This document shows, in pieces, positions 44,903-51,259 of a DNA stretch of 53,939 bases. The number at the start of each line of letters is the position of its first letter. The stretch's first letter is position 1. The notes below the pieces were generated by a model, which made no database searches, had not been told where the DNA came from, and saw only the letters and a program-made list of their open reading frames with translations. Origin of the DNA: a virus; the IMG/VR virus record IMGVR_UViG_3300027741_000088, positions 1-53,939 of that record; one strand, 5' to 3'. Position numbers and translations under genes: made by a program.

Positions 44903-46015
44903 TTAATACCCTGAATAGGTTTTCTTAAACATGAATTTTTTTATATCTTCATTGGGTTTTGCCAGTCTTATCAAAGGTTGTTCTTCTTTTTCATACCGAA
45001 TAACATAAACAATCACAATATCACCAATTTCCATGAGAAATGCTAACAAAAGGCAAACCCATGCTGTAATTTCAAAATTAAACAGCGCAGAGAATGACAA
45101 TTTAATAATATTATCAGAACCTATAATTTCTGCAGATTTATACTCCACATTAAGTTTTGAAGCAATAGTAGAAAGTGTGCCATTCACATCAATAAGAGCA
45201 TTCTCCAATTCTTTGAATGTTTTGCATGAATTAACTTCTTTTTTTAACACTATAAACTTTTCATCCAATAGTTTGTTTGCCATTTTTAATTTGTTGAGAT
45301 CATCTTTGGTTTGATCTTTTATTAAATTGGCTTCTCTGTCTATGCTCTGTTCATTGGCTTTGTTTTCTAATTCAGCCTCACTTTGCAGTCTTCTCACTTC
45401 TGCTTGTAATTCTTTGGCTCTGGGACCATTGCCTTCTTTGCCAGAACTATAATCAGCTCTGACTCCTGACTTTTCATCAATGACTCTTTGATTGGCTTCA
45501 TTGATTAGTTTTAGTTTTTCTGTTTTTTTCTTGGAAAGTTTTTCTTCTATATCTGATAATTTCTGTCTTTCTTGTTCTTTAATAGACTGTTCATCTTCTG
45601 TGGCCTTCTTTTTGCTATTGATTTCAAATTCATTGATCTGTTCTGTAACTTTAATCTTACTCAACTTGACACTGTCTTGCAGACCTGTTTCTGCATAAAA
45701 ACCTGAAAAGTCAAATATGGTGGGCAATAAACTCAAAAATACACAAAGCAGAGCAGCTTTTCTGGGAAACTTGTCCCTGCCAAACAATATGATTTTAACA
45801 CAATATGGTAGTCCCACCACTCCCAAACTGGCCAATCCAACCAAGAACCAGTTCCATGTTACCAAGATGAGATTCAAGGCATGAAATGCAAAACAGTAGG
45901 CAACACCAATGATGATCCAATAGACCACATCAATGGCTTGAGCAGAGATCTTGTGTGAAGTATCAAAGCCAAAGATAGTAGGGTAGTTAAATTTGGTCTG
46001 TGCCAAATTTTTCAC
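44903..46015 (-). CDS. Membrane protein with a long coiled coil, DUF4407-like (370 aa)
   Basis: Three membrane segments are likely at about residues 27-49, 52-74 and 86-104, then a charged coiled coil from about 115 to 260 (many Lys/Glu heptads) and a final membrane helix near 313-340 (WVCLLLAFLMEIGDIVIVYVI). The layout of N-terminal helices, a long coiled coil and a C-terminal helix matches DUF4407 bacterial membrane proteins. It might change host membrane function or form a phage-made envelope structure. It overlaps the following Lys-tailed gene by four bases on the reverse strand. Confidence 0.6.
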   Translation of the reverse strand: MKNLAQTKFNYPTIFGFDTSHKISAQAIDVVYWIIIGVAYCFAFHALNLILVTWNWFLVGLASLGVVGLPYCVKIILFGRDKFPRKAALLCVFLSLLPTIFDFSGFYAETGLQDSVKLSKIKVTEQINEFEINSKKKATEDEQSIKEQERQKLSDIEEKLSKKKTEKLKLINEANQRVIDEKSGVRADYSSGKEGNGPRAKELQAEVRRLQSEAELENKANEQSIDREANLIKDQTKDDLNKLKMANKLLDEKFIVLKKEVNSCKTFKELENALIDVNGTLSTIASKLNVEYKSAEIIGSDNIIKLSFSALFNFEITAWVCLLLAFLMEIGDIVIVYVIRYEKEEQPLIRLAKPNEDIKKFMFKKTYSGY

Positions 46016-46227
46016 TTCTTCTTCTTTTTGGCTTTTGCTTTTTTTTTCTTTTTAGGTTTTACAGGCTCTTCAATATCAAATGTATCATCAACACCTGAAT
46101 TTTCATCTTTGTAGCCTTTAACACCATCGACTATGTCAGACACTCTGAATTTAATAGAATCAATTGTATCTTCTATTTTGAATCTGATATCATAGTATGC
46201 ATCTAGTACCTTGTCAAATAGGTTCAT
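46012..46227 (-). CDS. Small protein with a poly-Lys tail (71 aa)
   Basis: The N-terminal half is an acidic/helical segment (YYDIRFKIEDTIDSIKFRVSD), the middle acidic, and the last 20 residues are almost all Lys and Ala (KPKKKKKAKAKKKKK). Such tails bind nucleic acid or membranes. It precedes the DUF4407-like gene and overlaps its ATG, so the two are co-translated. No family is recognised. Confidence 0.5.
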   Translation of the reverse strand: MNLFDKVLDAYYDIRFKIEDTIDSIKFRVSDIVDGVKGYKDENSGVDDTFDIEEPVKPKKKKKAKAKKKKK

Positions 46228-46236
46228 ATGTAATTA

Positions 46237-46244
46237 TATTTATT
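46237..46244 (-). promoter_or_regulatory. Late-type promoter motif, reverse strand
   Basis: Reverse-strand AATAAATA ends 9 bases before the ATG whose A is at 46227. Confidence 0.4.
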
Positions 46245-46270
46245 CTATAATTACAAAGAGAAATGAATTT

Positions 46271-46768
46271 TTATCGTTTATTCTTATTGGCGCATTGACA
46301 ATGTTCCACATAAGGACAAGGAGAACACCTGGGCTCCTTGGTATATTCATTGTCAAAATAAATATCAGGCCGGATACAAGTGCCACCATAAGGAACTTGG
46401 CACCCATCTTTGCCACCAGTCATTTCTTCCACATATGCCTTGAAAGTATCATATTGTTTAGGCTCTGTAGGTGTAAAGACCAAATTGCTGTTAGCTTTGG
46501 TTCTCTCAACTCTGGGTCTTTTCAATAGCTTGAGTCTTGCAAGCACTTGCAAATCAATGCTGAATGGTCTTTTACCTGTAGGAAGCAATTGCATTTGAAC
46601 TTGTTCAGGCTGAATGCGGTTCTTTAATAATTGCCTGGCTTCTCTGCACACATAATGACTTTCAAATTGTTCTTCATTGCCAAACTTAACTGCCATTTTG
46701 GCAATAGTTGGTCCGGACACACGTTTTTCAATACCAGATACTATGCAGCTAATTACTTTTGACTTCAT
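46271..46768 (-). CDS. Protein with a C-terminal cysteine cluster (165 aa)
   Basis: The first 110 residues are basic and helical with VSGPTIAKMAVKFGNEEQF and ARQLLKNRIQPEQVQMQLLP blocks, reminiscent of DNA-binding domains but without a clear helix-turn-helix. The last 50 residues contain six cysteines (GCQVPYGGTC, CSPCPYVEHCQC), a possible metal-binding or iron-sulfur site. It has an early-type promoter that nearly coincides with that of the divergent gene at 46833. A regulator or nucleic-acid enzyme is possible. I do not recognise it. Confidence 0.55.
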   Translation of the reverse strand: MKSKVISCIVSGIEKRVSGPTIAKMAVKFGNEEQFESHYVCREARQLLKNRIQPEQVQMQLLPTGKRPFSIDLQVLARLKLLKRPRVERTKANSNLVFTPTEPKQYDTFKAYVEEMTGGKDGCQVPYGGTCIRPDIYFDNEYTKEPRCSPCPYVEHCQCANKNKR

Positions 46769-46775
46769 TAATCTT

Positions 46776-46803
46776 ATTATACATGAAATAAATTTGCTTT
46801 CAA
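46776..46803 (-). promoter_or_regulatory. Early-type promoter, reverse strand
   Basis: Reverse-strand TTGAAA (46803-46798), 16 bases, TATAAT (46781-46776), ending 7 bases before the ATG whose A is at 46768. Its -35 shares bases with the divergent promoter. Confidence 0.6.
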
Positions 46804-46826
46804 TTCTTTTTTGTTTATACTATACT
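46799..46826 (+). promoter_or_regulatory. Early-type promoter, divergent
   Basis: TTCAAT (46799-46804), 16 bases, TATACT (46821-46826), ending 6 bases before the ATG at 46833. The -35 overlaps that of the reverse promoter, so the two should compete for polymerase. Confidence 0.45.
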
Positions 46827-46832
46827 ATTAAT

Positions 46833-47150
46833 ATGGACAATTTAGAAGCAGTGTTGCTAGAGCTACACAGCATCTCTGAGGATACTGGTCGTGACATTTT
46901 TATTGATACAGACATATATGATCAAGAAGGCTTCTATATTGTGGTCAGTGAATCTGGCAAGATAGGTGCTTTTGGATTTGTGTTGCAAGATAACGATACA
47001 CAAGAAATAACATTTCTTGTTTTGGATCATAACAAAATAAAATATCTTCATGATGAAGGGTTCAAACTTAATGATTTTTATAAAGTCATGGGTGAGAAGC
47101 TGTTCCGTAAACTGGATAAAGAAACTTTCTTGTCAGAAATGTCTGAATAA
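46833..47150 (+). CDS. Small acidic protein (105 aa)
   Basis: The ATG at 46833 is preferred over upstream in-frame starts inside the divergent gene because the -10 box ends 6 bases before it. The product is acidic, with strands and helices (DIFIDTDIYDQEGFYIVV, ITFLVLDHNKIKYL) like a small alpha/beta fold. No known motif or membrane segment is seen. It ends 7 bases before the strong promoter of the next gene. Confidence 0.5.
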   Translation: MDNLEAVLLELHSISEDTGRDIFIDTDIYDQEGFYIVVSESGKIGAFGFVLQDNDTQEITFLVLDHNKIKYLHDEGFKLNDFYKVMGEKLFRKLDKETFLSEMSE

Positions 47151-47157
47151 AAAAACC

Positions 47158-47185
47158 TTGATATTAACGTAATATAACGTATAAT
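47158..47185 (+). promoter_or_regulatory. Strong sigma70-like promoter of the codon-shifted gene
   Basis: TTGATA (47158-47163), 16 bases, perfect TATAAT (47180-47185). Unlike other promoters here it gives a leader of about 20 bases before the chosen ATG. Confidence 0.7.
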
Positions 47186-47198
47186 TTAACAATATGAG

Positions 47199-47204
47199 AG
47201 GAGG
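47199..47204 (+). promoter_or_regulatory. Consensus Shine-Dalgarno site deciding the start
   Basis: AGGAGG lies 7 bases before the ATG at 47212. It lies inside the reading frame of an alternative ATG at 47194, which argues against that start. It is the strongest ribosome site I see in the window. Confidence 0.85.
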
Positions 47205-47211
47205 TAAACAA

Positions 47212-47412
47212 ATGAACATTGATTATTCTAACAAGGATCTTCGCCCGAAGACCTTTTTTGCAAAGATCGAGCGCAGCCGTAACGGTACTTTCACCGTTAA
47301 GCGTGTTAAGGTACTCGAGCAGGCTAACCAGCATGCTCGTTCCATCCGTCGCACCGACGCTCGCGACTTCACTCGTGCCGTCAACCGTGCTGGCGCGTTG
47401 AACGTCGCCTAA
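47212..47412 (+). CDS. Small basic protein with host-like, G+C-shifted codons, probably very abundant (66 aa)
   Basis: The 66-residue product reads MNIDYSNKDLRPKTFF, then a Lys/Arg-rich strand (KIERSRNGTFTVKRVKVLE) and an Arg/Ala helix (HARSIRRTDARDFTRAVNRAG). The composition is that of a small nucleic-acid-binding protein. Its codons (CGC, CGT, GTT, GCT, AAG, CTC, ACC) differ sharply from the A/T-ending codons of neighbours and look optimised for high expression. A perfect -10 box, a consensus Shine-Dalgarno site and a strong terminator flank it. No family is recognised. DNA-binding or ribosome-associated roles are guesses from charge. Confidence 0.75.
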   Translation: MNIDYSNKDLRPKTFFAKIERSRNGTFTVKRVKVLEQANQHARSIRRTDARDFTRAVNRAGALNVA

Positions 47413-47425
47413 TTTCGAAATTAGG
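47408..47425 (+). promoter_or_regulatory. Perfect 18-base palindrome overlapping the stop codon
   Basis: CCTAATTTCGAAATTAGG is a perfect inverted repeat containing the stop codon TAA. It could be an operator or an RNA hairpin at the mRNA end. Confidence 0.5.
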
Positions 47426-47436
47426 TGATTCTAAGG

Positions 47437-47472
47437 AGCCCTGCAGCTAATACCTGCAGGGCTTCTTTTTTC
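47437..47472 (+). terminator. Strong intrinsic terminator
   Basis: AGCCCTGCAG (47437-47446) pairs perfectly with CTGCAGGGCT (47454-47463) around a 7-base loop, followed by a T-rich run. It is the clearest Rho-independent terminator in the window. Confidence 0.92.
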
Positions 47473-47516
47473 TGTAAGTAGTTAAGTCGCAACACCATAA
47501 AGTCAACTTTTTTTGC

Positions 47517-47544
47517 TTGTGCATTTTTTGTTTTCATATATAAT
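47517..47544 (+). promoter_or_regulatory. Early-type promoter
   Basis: TTGTGC (47517-47522), 16 bases, TATAAT (47539-47544), ending 6 bases before the ATG at 47551. An ATG at 47545 abuts the -10 box and would lie upstream of +1. Confidence 0.55.
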
Positions 47545-47550
47545 ATGCAC

Positions 47551-47772
47551 ATGATTAAAAACCCTCCGTTTCCTGTAGGCTTAAAAACTCAGATGAAAGT
47601 AATCTATAACAATCCAGAGAAAAATCGCAACCGGTATGGCAGAATGGTGTATGGCCATAAAACTGCTGGTGCCATTGAGATCATGACCAAAGATTGCTGG
47701 GATAATAACAAGAAGTACTTTGAACCCATTGGTGCTCGTAGCTGTGTGAAGAACTTCTCCAAAAGCACATGA
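47551..47772 (+). CDS. Small basic protein (73 aa)
   Basis: The start at 47551 is chosen from the promoter spacing; an in-frame ATG lies two codons earlier. The product has a strand-rich pattern (TQMKVIYNNPEKNRNRYGRMVYGHKTAGAIEIMT split by basic loops) and ends with a Lys/Ser tail, so a nucleic-acid-binding beta fold is possible. Its stop overlaps the next ATG as ATGA. No family is recognised. Confidence 0.5.
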   Translation: MIKNPPFPVGLKTQMKVIYNNPEKNRNRYGRMVYGHKTAGAIEIMTKDCWDNNKKYFEPIGARSCVKNFSKST

Positions 47773-48032
47773 AGATTATTAAGAAAGATTTTGATAATGT
47801 GATCAATGACTGTGCTTCAGTCAATATTGCCAGAACTCGTGGTGGCACAGTGTTTGAATTATCTTTTAAGCCTCATGCTGGTATGAAAGAAGGCCATAAG
47901 ATATACATCACAAAAAAAGAAGTGAATTCTTTGATTACCAACCTTAAATCTACTATGGAAGCATACGATTGTATGTACAATTCATATGGATACTATCACA
48001 AGAAGACAACAGCTGCTGGAGAAGCTGACTGA
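47769..48032 (+). CDS. Small protein of unknown function (87 aa)
   Basis: The product has an alternating strand-helix pattern with a central VFELSFKPHAGMKEGHKIYIT segment, a Leu/Ile helix, and a Tyr-rich part near residues 65-78. It is co-translated with its upstream neighbour through an ATGA overlap and overlaps the next gene by 47 bases. No known motif is visible. Confidence 0.45.
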   Translation: MKIIKKDFDNVINDCASVNIARTRGGTVFELSFKPHAGMKEGHKIYITKKEVNSLITNLKSTMEAYDCMYNSYGYYHKKTTAAGEAD

Positions 48033-48252
48033 TTTAACTACTGACGAGATAGAGACCAGAATTCATGAATTGGACCTGTATTTTTACACAGGCATTTCTC
48101 CCATGTGGGCCATGTGCAAGGTCAAAGACTTCATGGATGTGGATTACTTGGATGAGAGATTTTTACAGCACTATTATCACATGTGCAATTATGAATTGTT
48201 GGGCAGATGCAAAAGCTTCACTCTGGTGCCACATTTAAAGTTTAAGCTTTAA
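47986..48252 (+). CDS. Small Cys/Tyr-containing protein (88 aa)
   Basis: The frame starts 47 bases before the end of its neighbour. The product has an N-terminal helix (LEKLTDLTTDEIETRIHEL) followed by aromatic-rich helices with YTGISPMWAMCKV and YYHMCNYELLGRC. Three Cys could bind metal, but spacing gives no known motif. Its start is less certain than its reading frame, because a shorter start would avoid the overlap. Confidence 0.4.
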   Translation: MDTITRRQQLLEKLTDLTTDEIETRIHELDLYFYTGISPMWAMCKVKDFMDVDYLDERFLQHYYHMCNYELLGRCKSFTLVPHLKFKL

Positions 48253-48285
48253 ACAACTACAATCAGTTTAATTATTAATAGAGAG

Positions 48286-48293
48286 CATAAATA
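48286..48293 (+). promoter_or_regulatory. Late-type promoter motif
   Basis: CATAAATA ends 6 bases before the ATG at 48300. Confidence 0.5.
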
Positions 48294-48299
48294 TATTAT

Positions 48300-48560
48300 A
48301 TGGCCGATAATATCACATACACTTATGTTGACAGCATTCAAACACGTTTTTTCAATAGTTTTGTTAATTTAACTAAAGCTAATCCTACTGCTTATCCTGC
48401 CATTTCTTCTGTAAGATATGAGTATAATGATACATCAGTTGGTGGTTCCAATGTACCTGTTCTAACTGCAGTATATATATTTGATCAGTGGGCTTTTAGA
48501 GTAGCTTCACTATCTGGTTTTAGTACCACTGGTGGCTTACAGACACCTTTTGGCCCATAA
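48300..48560 (+). CDS. Small late protein (86 aa), probably structural
   Basis: The product is a Tyr/Thr/Ser-rich strand-forming protein (NITYTYVDSIQTRFF, PVLTAVYIFDQWAFRVAS) ending in a Gly-rich tail. Composition and its late-type motif resemble minor virion proteins. No signal peptide or known family is seen. It stands alone between early-type genes. Confidence 0.5.
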   Translation: MADNITYTYVDSIQTRFFNSFVNLTKANPTAYPAISSVRYEYNDTSVGGSNVPVLTAVYIFDQWAFRVASLSGFSTTGGLQTPFGP

Positions 48561-48561
48561 G

Positions 48562-48589
48562 TTGCATTTTAAAGTTTTTATAATATAAT
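48562..48589 (+). promoter_or_regulatory. Early-type promoter
   Basis: TTGCAT (48562-48567), 16 bases, TATAAT (48584-48589), ending 6 bases before the ATG at 48596. Confidence 0.6.
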
Positions 48590-48595
48590 AAAAAC

Positions 48596-48742
48596 ATGGC
48601 AGGCAAAGGATCAAGACCAAGACCCGTAAAAAAGAAAACATTCGATAATAATTTTGATCAAATTAATTGGGCTGCAGTTCAAGACCAAGAGATCAGAAAT
48701 TATAGAGTTAAAAAAGGTAAAAAGATTTACAAATATCCTTGA
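48596..48742 (+). CDS. Small very basic protein (48 aa)
   Basis: The 48-codon frame begins MAGKGSRPRPVKKKTF and ends in a Lys/Tyr stretch (YRVKKGKKIYKYP). It has the consistent early-type promoter, which supports a real gene. High Lys/Arg and a central acidic/aromatic helix suggest nucleic-acid binding. Its stop overlaps the -35 box of the next gene. Confidence 0.5.
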   Translation: MAGKGSRPRPVKKKTFDNNFDQINWAAVQDQEIRNYRVKKGKKIYKYP

Positions 48743-48767
48743 CTGCCTACATAGTTTCAAGTATACT
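48739..48767 (+). promoter_or_regulatory. Early-type promoter
   Basis: TTGACT (48739-48744), 17 bases, TATACT (48762-48767), ending 7 bases before the ATG at 48775. It supports that ATG over the earlier TTG. Confidence 0.55.
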
Positions 48768-48774
48768 AGATAGC

Positions 48775-49074
48775 ATGAAACTTACAGCAGAAGCAGAACA
48801 TCTCATTGATCAGCTTGGCCTTATTTCTTCTCAATTTGAGTTTTATGAGAAAGAATGTTACAAGCTTGATAAAGAAGCACAACAAATTCAAGAACTAGGT
48901 GAAGATATCACTGCAGAAGACACAGACAAGCTAGATGTTATTATCAAAAAACTTGATGAGCTTTATGCTCGTTATCAAAGGGACAGAGATACATACAGTA
49001 AGCTCATTATGCAGACAAACAACTATTTCAAAACTAAATATGGCATGAATTTTAATCTTGATAAGATGATCTGA
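48775..49074 (+). CDS. Helical protein of unknown function (99 aa)
   Basis: The start at 48775 is chosen from the promoter spacing; a TTG at 48739 would extend it by 12 residues. The product is almost entirely helical and charged (ECYKLDKEAQQIQELGEDIT, then IIKKLDELYARYQRDRDTY), with coiled-coil character. It may be a small accessory or dimerising factor. Its stop overlaps the next ATG by one base. Confidence 0.5.
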   Translation: MKLTAEAEHLIDQLGLISSQFEFYEKECYKLDKEAQQIQELGEDITAEDTDKLDVIIKKLDELYARYQRDRDTYSKLIMQTNNYFKTKYGMNFNLDKMI

Positions 49075-49439
49075 TGTATCATCGTAAAAAAAGAAAAGGT
49101 CTTCCCTACACATTTCAAGAATTTGCATTCTTTTCTCCTAAACAATTTGATGCACTAGTCCCTGTGGAAGAAAAGGATATGCTATTCAAGCTCAAGATAT
49201 GTACCAACTCTAACAGAGTTTTCTCAGGTCCTTTTTTTATGGAAAGTGCTGTTCAACATGAGGTTACAGAGAAAGAACTTAAGAAAATGCTCAAGATTGT
49301 GAATGAAACACCAGGTCTTATCATATATGGTGAAGAATATACTATTACAGATGATTACAATGGTCTTTGGAAGTATTATGGAAAAGAAGGAGAAATACCT
49401 TTGGCTAATATTATTACAGAAGAACTGTTGGCCCAGTAG
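49074..49439 (+). CDS. Protein of unknown function (121 aa) with tRNA embedded in its end
   Basis: The product has a basic N-terminus (MYHRKKRKG), a middle alpha/beta region (FKLKICTNSNRVFSGPFF) and an acidic helical end. Its last ten bases, including the TAG stop, form the 5' acceptor of the following tRNA, so maturation of the tRNA would cut this mRNA. No family is recognised. Confidence 0.5.
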   Translation: MYHRKKRKGLPYTFQEFAFFSPKQFDALVPVEEKDMLFKLKICTNSNRVFSGPFFMESAVQHEVTEKELKKMLKIVNETPGLIIYGEEYTITDDYNGLWKYYGKEGEIPLANIITEELLAQ

Positions 49440-49502
49440 CCCAATGGCAGAGGCAAACGACTTAAAATCGTTCAAGTGTCAGTTCGAGTCTGACCCGGGC
49501 CA
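49430..49502 (+). tRNA. tRNA with Leu anticodon TAA but a short variable loop
   Basis: The acceptor GGCCCAG pairs with CCGGGCC except for one A-C mismatch, the T-arm is GTCAG-TTCGAGT-CTGAC and the anticodon arm AACGA-CTTAAAA-TCGTT gives TAA for TTA. The variable region is only five bases (CAAGT), whereas bacterial tRNA-Leu normally carries a long extra arm. The tRNA starts inside the stop codon region of the preceding gene. CCA is not encoded. Confidence 0.8.
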
Positions 49503-49524
49503 TAAAATATCCAAGAAGATAATA

Positions 49525-49552
49525 TTGACCTTGCAAAATAATCATATATAAT
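49525..49552 (+). promoter_or_regulatory. Early-type promoter, near consensus
   Basis: TTGACC (49525-49530), 16 bases, TATAAT (49547-49552), ending 7 bases before the ATG at 49560. Confidence 0.7.
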
Positions 49553-49559
49553 CATTTCT

Positions 49560-49757
49560 ATGAAACGTACAGATCTTATTGATAAAAAGGTTTTGTTTTT
49601 ACATTACCCAGTTTCTAAATTTAATGTACTTGAAGGCAAGGTAAAAGAGTACTCGCCATCAAACAACTTTATTAAAATTAATACTGATTGGTATTTGTTA
49701 GAAAATATTAGAATTTTAGAAATGTTCCCTGAAGAAAAGAAAACATTAGGCTTTTAA
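49560..49757 (+). CDS. Small SH3-like or KOW-like protein (65 aa)
   Basis: The short strand-rich pattern (KKVLFLHYPVSKFNVLEGKVKEY split by a loop, then NFIKINTDWYLLENIRILEM) looks like a five-strand SH3-type barrel, often used for RNA or protein contact. It ends with a charged tail overlapping the GT11 gene by 12 bases on the opposite strand. The fold is a guess from strand order. No family is recognised. Confidence 0.45.
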   Translation: MKRTDLIDKKVLFLHYPVSKFNVLEGKVKEYSPSNNFIKINTDWYLLENIRILEMFPEEKKTLGF

Positions 49758-50579
49758 TTTAATTTCACCATTGTCCCAATAGGTTGGTACTTTGATCCAA
49801 CCATCTGCATAGATGTCGTGCTCATAATAGCCCCTACCATGCACTCCAGGACCAAACCAAGTATCTGGACTAACAACAACTTTACCAGGCAATTTACTCA
49901 AGTAAGCACCCCACCAAGAAAATGTGGAATTAGAGATAACAAAATTTTTACACAAGCTCAATAACCACAGCGCATCAAGCTCTTTGTATTCAACAAATGT
50001 TATTTTATCAGTTTTTATATTGTCCTTGCACCATGGTATGTCGTCACTAACAACATAAATAAACTCTTTATTAGGAATGCGTTCTAGTGCGTCATATATA
50101 AATTCCTTGGTAATTACAGGATGATTCTCTGGTTGAGTTAAATAATCGCCTCTTCTTACATTTATGGCAGTAACATTATTAGATGCAAGTTCTGGATAAG
50201 CTTTAAAGCATTTATTTATAAACTCTTGTGAAGGTGAAAATAAATCAATTATAGTATTCTTATTGTTTAAAAAATATTTTTCACTTTGATAATAACCATT
50301 AAATATAGTAATTTTATCTTTTACTGGTAAAACTTCAGAAAAATGAAAAGGAGCATAGACATTTTCTGAATTGAGTATATTATCTGTTTTGTCAATTAAA
50401 AAATCTATATTTTTAAAAATATTATCCATATATGGAGCTACAGGCACTTCAAATTTAGGAGCTACAAATTGTTTTCTATGAGTCAATGCTTGGGAATAAC
50501 CATGAGCTATTTGAAACATTTGATTGCCTAGCCTGCCTATCATGCGACAAGTAATAAAATCTGAAGTTAAACAATTCAT
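49746..50579 (-). CDS. GT11-family fucosyltransferase-like enzyme (277 aa)
   Basis: The product carries IGRLGNQMFQIAHG (14-27), the substrate-binding motif of alpha-1,2-fucosyltransferases, the NVRRGDYL block near residue 140 (GDP-sugar binding), and the SNSTFSWWGAYL block near 214-225. All three are characteristic of GT11. The usual reaction moves L-fucose from GDP-fucose to galactose. Since the window encodes a GDP-L-galactose-forming epimerase and no GDP-fucose synthase is seen, the donor may be GDP-L-galactose, which some fucosyltransferases accept. Its start overlaps the GT25 stop (ATGA). Confidence 0.88.
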   Translation of the reverse strand: MNCLTSDFITCRMIGRLGNQMFQIAHGYSQALTHRKQFVAPKFEVPVAPYMDNIFKNIDFLIDKTDNILNSENVYAPFHFSEVLPVKDKITIFNGYYQSEKYFLNNKNTIIDLFSPSQEFINKCFKAYPELASNNVTAINVRRGDYLTQPENHPVITKEFIYDALERIPNKEFIYVVSDDIPWCKDNIKTDKITFVEYKELDALWLLSLCKNFVISNSTFSWWGAYLSKLPGKVVVSPDTWFGPGVHGRGYYEHDIYADGWIKVPTYWDNGEIKLKA

Positions 50580-51244
50580 GAAATATCTATTATAGTTTTG
50601 TTAAAAGTGTGTATAAAGGGAAATATTCCCATAGATTTTCCATGAGCATCACAATCACTATAGCCTTCAGTCTGAGGGACAGATACAGGGTAAACGATAT
50701 ATTTAATTATTTCATTTCTTGCGCTTAACCATCCATCAAGTGTGCTATCTAAATGAGGATTAAATTTATTTAAAATAAAGTCATAAATTGTATTATTGAA
50801 TGCATATGCATGTGTTGTTAAAATAGAATTAGCTTTTAAAAGATTTTTTGATACTTTTTTTAATTCTGAATCTATAACAAGACCACCAAGATGAAATACA
50901 TGCCAATCATTAAATTTCTGCAAGTCATCTAATGCTGCTTCCACAATATCAATTCCTCTATATGTATCAGAATTGTAAAAAAATGCATCATCTTCAAATA
51001 TAAGAATATTTTTAAGATTCTTTTCTTTTGCTAGTTTTATTAAGTTGTAGTGACTTAATGAACATGCTCTTAACCTGCTGTAGTCATCAAGAGGTGTATG
51101 TGTTGCATCCATGGATGCTGAAAATCTCTGTACAAAGTTATTTAAGTTGTATTTGCTTAGCTCTTTTTCAAAAGACTCTCTTCTATCAGCTCTTTTATCC
51201 AAATTTATATAATACGCTTCACTAAAATAATCTTGTAGTTTCAT
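50576..51244 (-). CDS. GT25-family glycosyltransferase (222 aa)
   Basis: The N-terminus has YYINLDKRADRRESFEKEL (11-29), SLSHYNLIKLA near 64-74, and ILIFEDDAFFY near 81-91, where the EDD is the metal-binding acidic motif. These match the glycosyltransferase family 25 of lipooligosaccharide biosynthesis enzymes, which add galactose or a similar sugar. It overlaps the GT11 gene downstream and has a T4-like TATAAATT before the start. It could act on lipid-linked oligosaccharides or on protein glycans. Confidence 0.85.
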   Translation of the reverse strand: MKLQDYFSEAYYINLDKRADRRESFEKELSKYNLNNFVQRFSASMDATHTPLDDYSRLRACSLSHYNLIKLAKEKNLKNILIFEDDAFFYNSDTYRGIDIVEAALDDLQKFNDWHVFHLGGLVIDSELKKVSKNLLKANSILTTHAYAFNNTIYDFILNKFNPHLDSTLDGWLSARNEIIKYIVYPVSVPQTEGYSDCDAHGKSMGIFPFIHTFNKTIIDIS

Positions 51245-51251
51245 ACTAATA

Positions 51252-51259
51252 AATTTATA
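51252..51259 (-). promoter_or_regulatory. Possible late-type promoter motif, reverse strand
   Basis: Reverse-strand TATAAATT ends 7 bases before the ATG whose A is at 51244. A second AATAAATA lies further upstream (51258-51265). Neither is as clear as the others. Confidence 0.25.

Noticed and set aside
47194-47412. Longer start of the codon-shifted gene at 47194
   Set aside because: Its first codons would consist of the Shine-Dalgarno sequence for the ATG at 47212.
49430-49502. Ochre suppressor tRNA
   Set aside because: The anticodon read 5'-3' is TAA, which pairs with TTA codons; an ochre suppressor needs TTA as anticodon.
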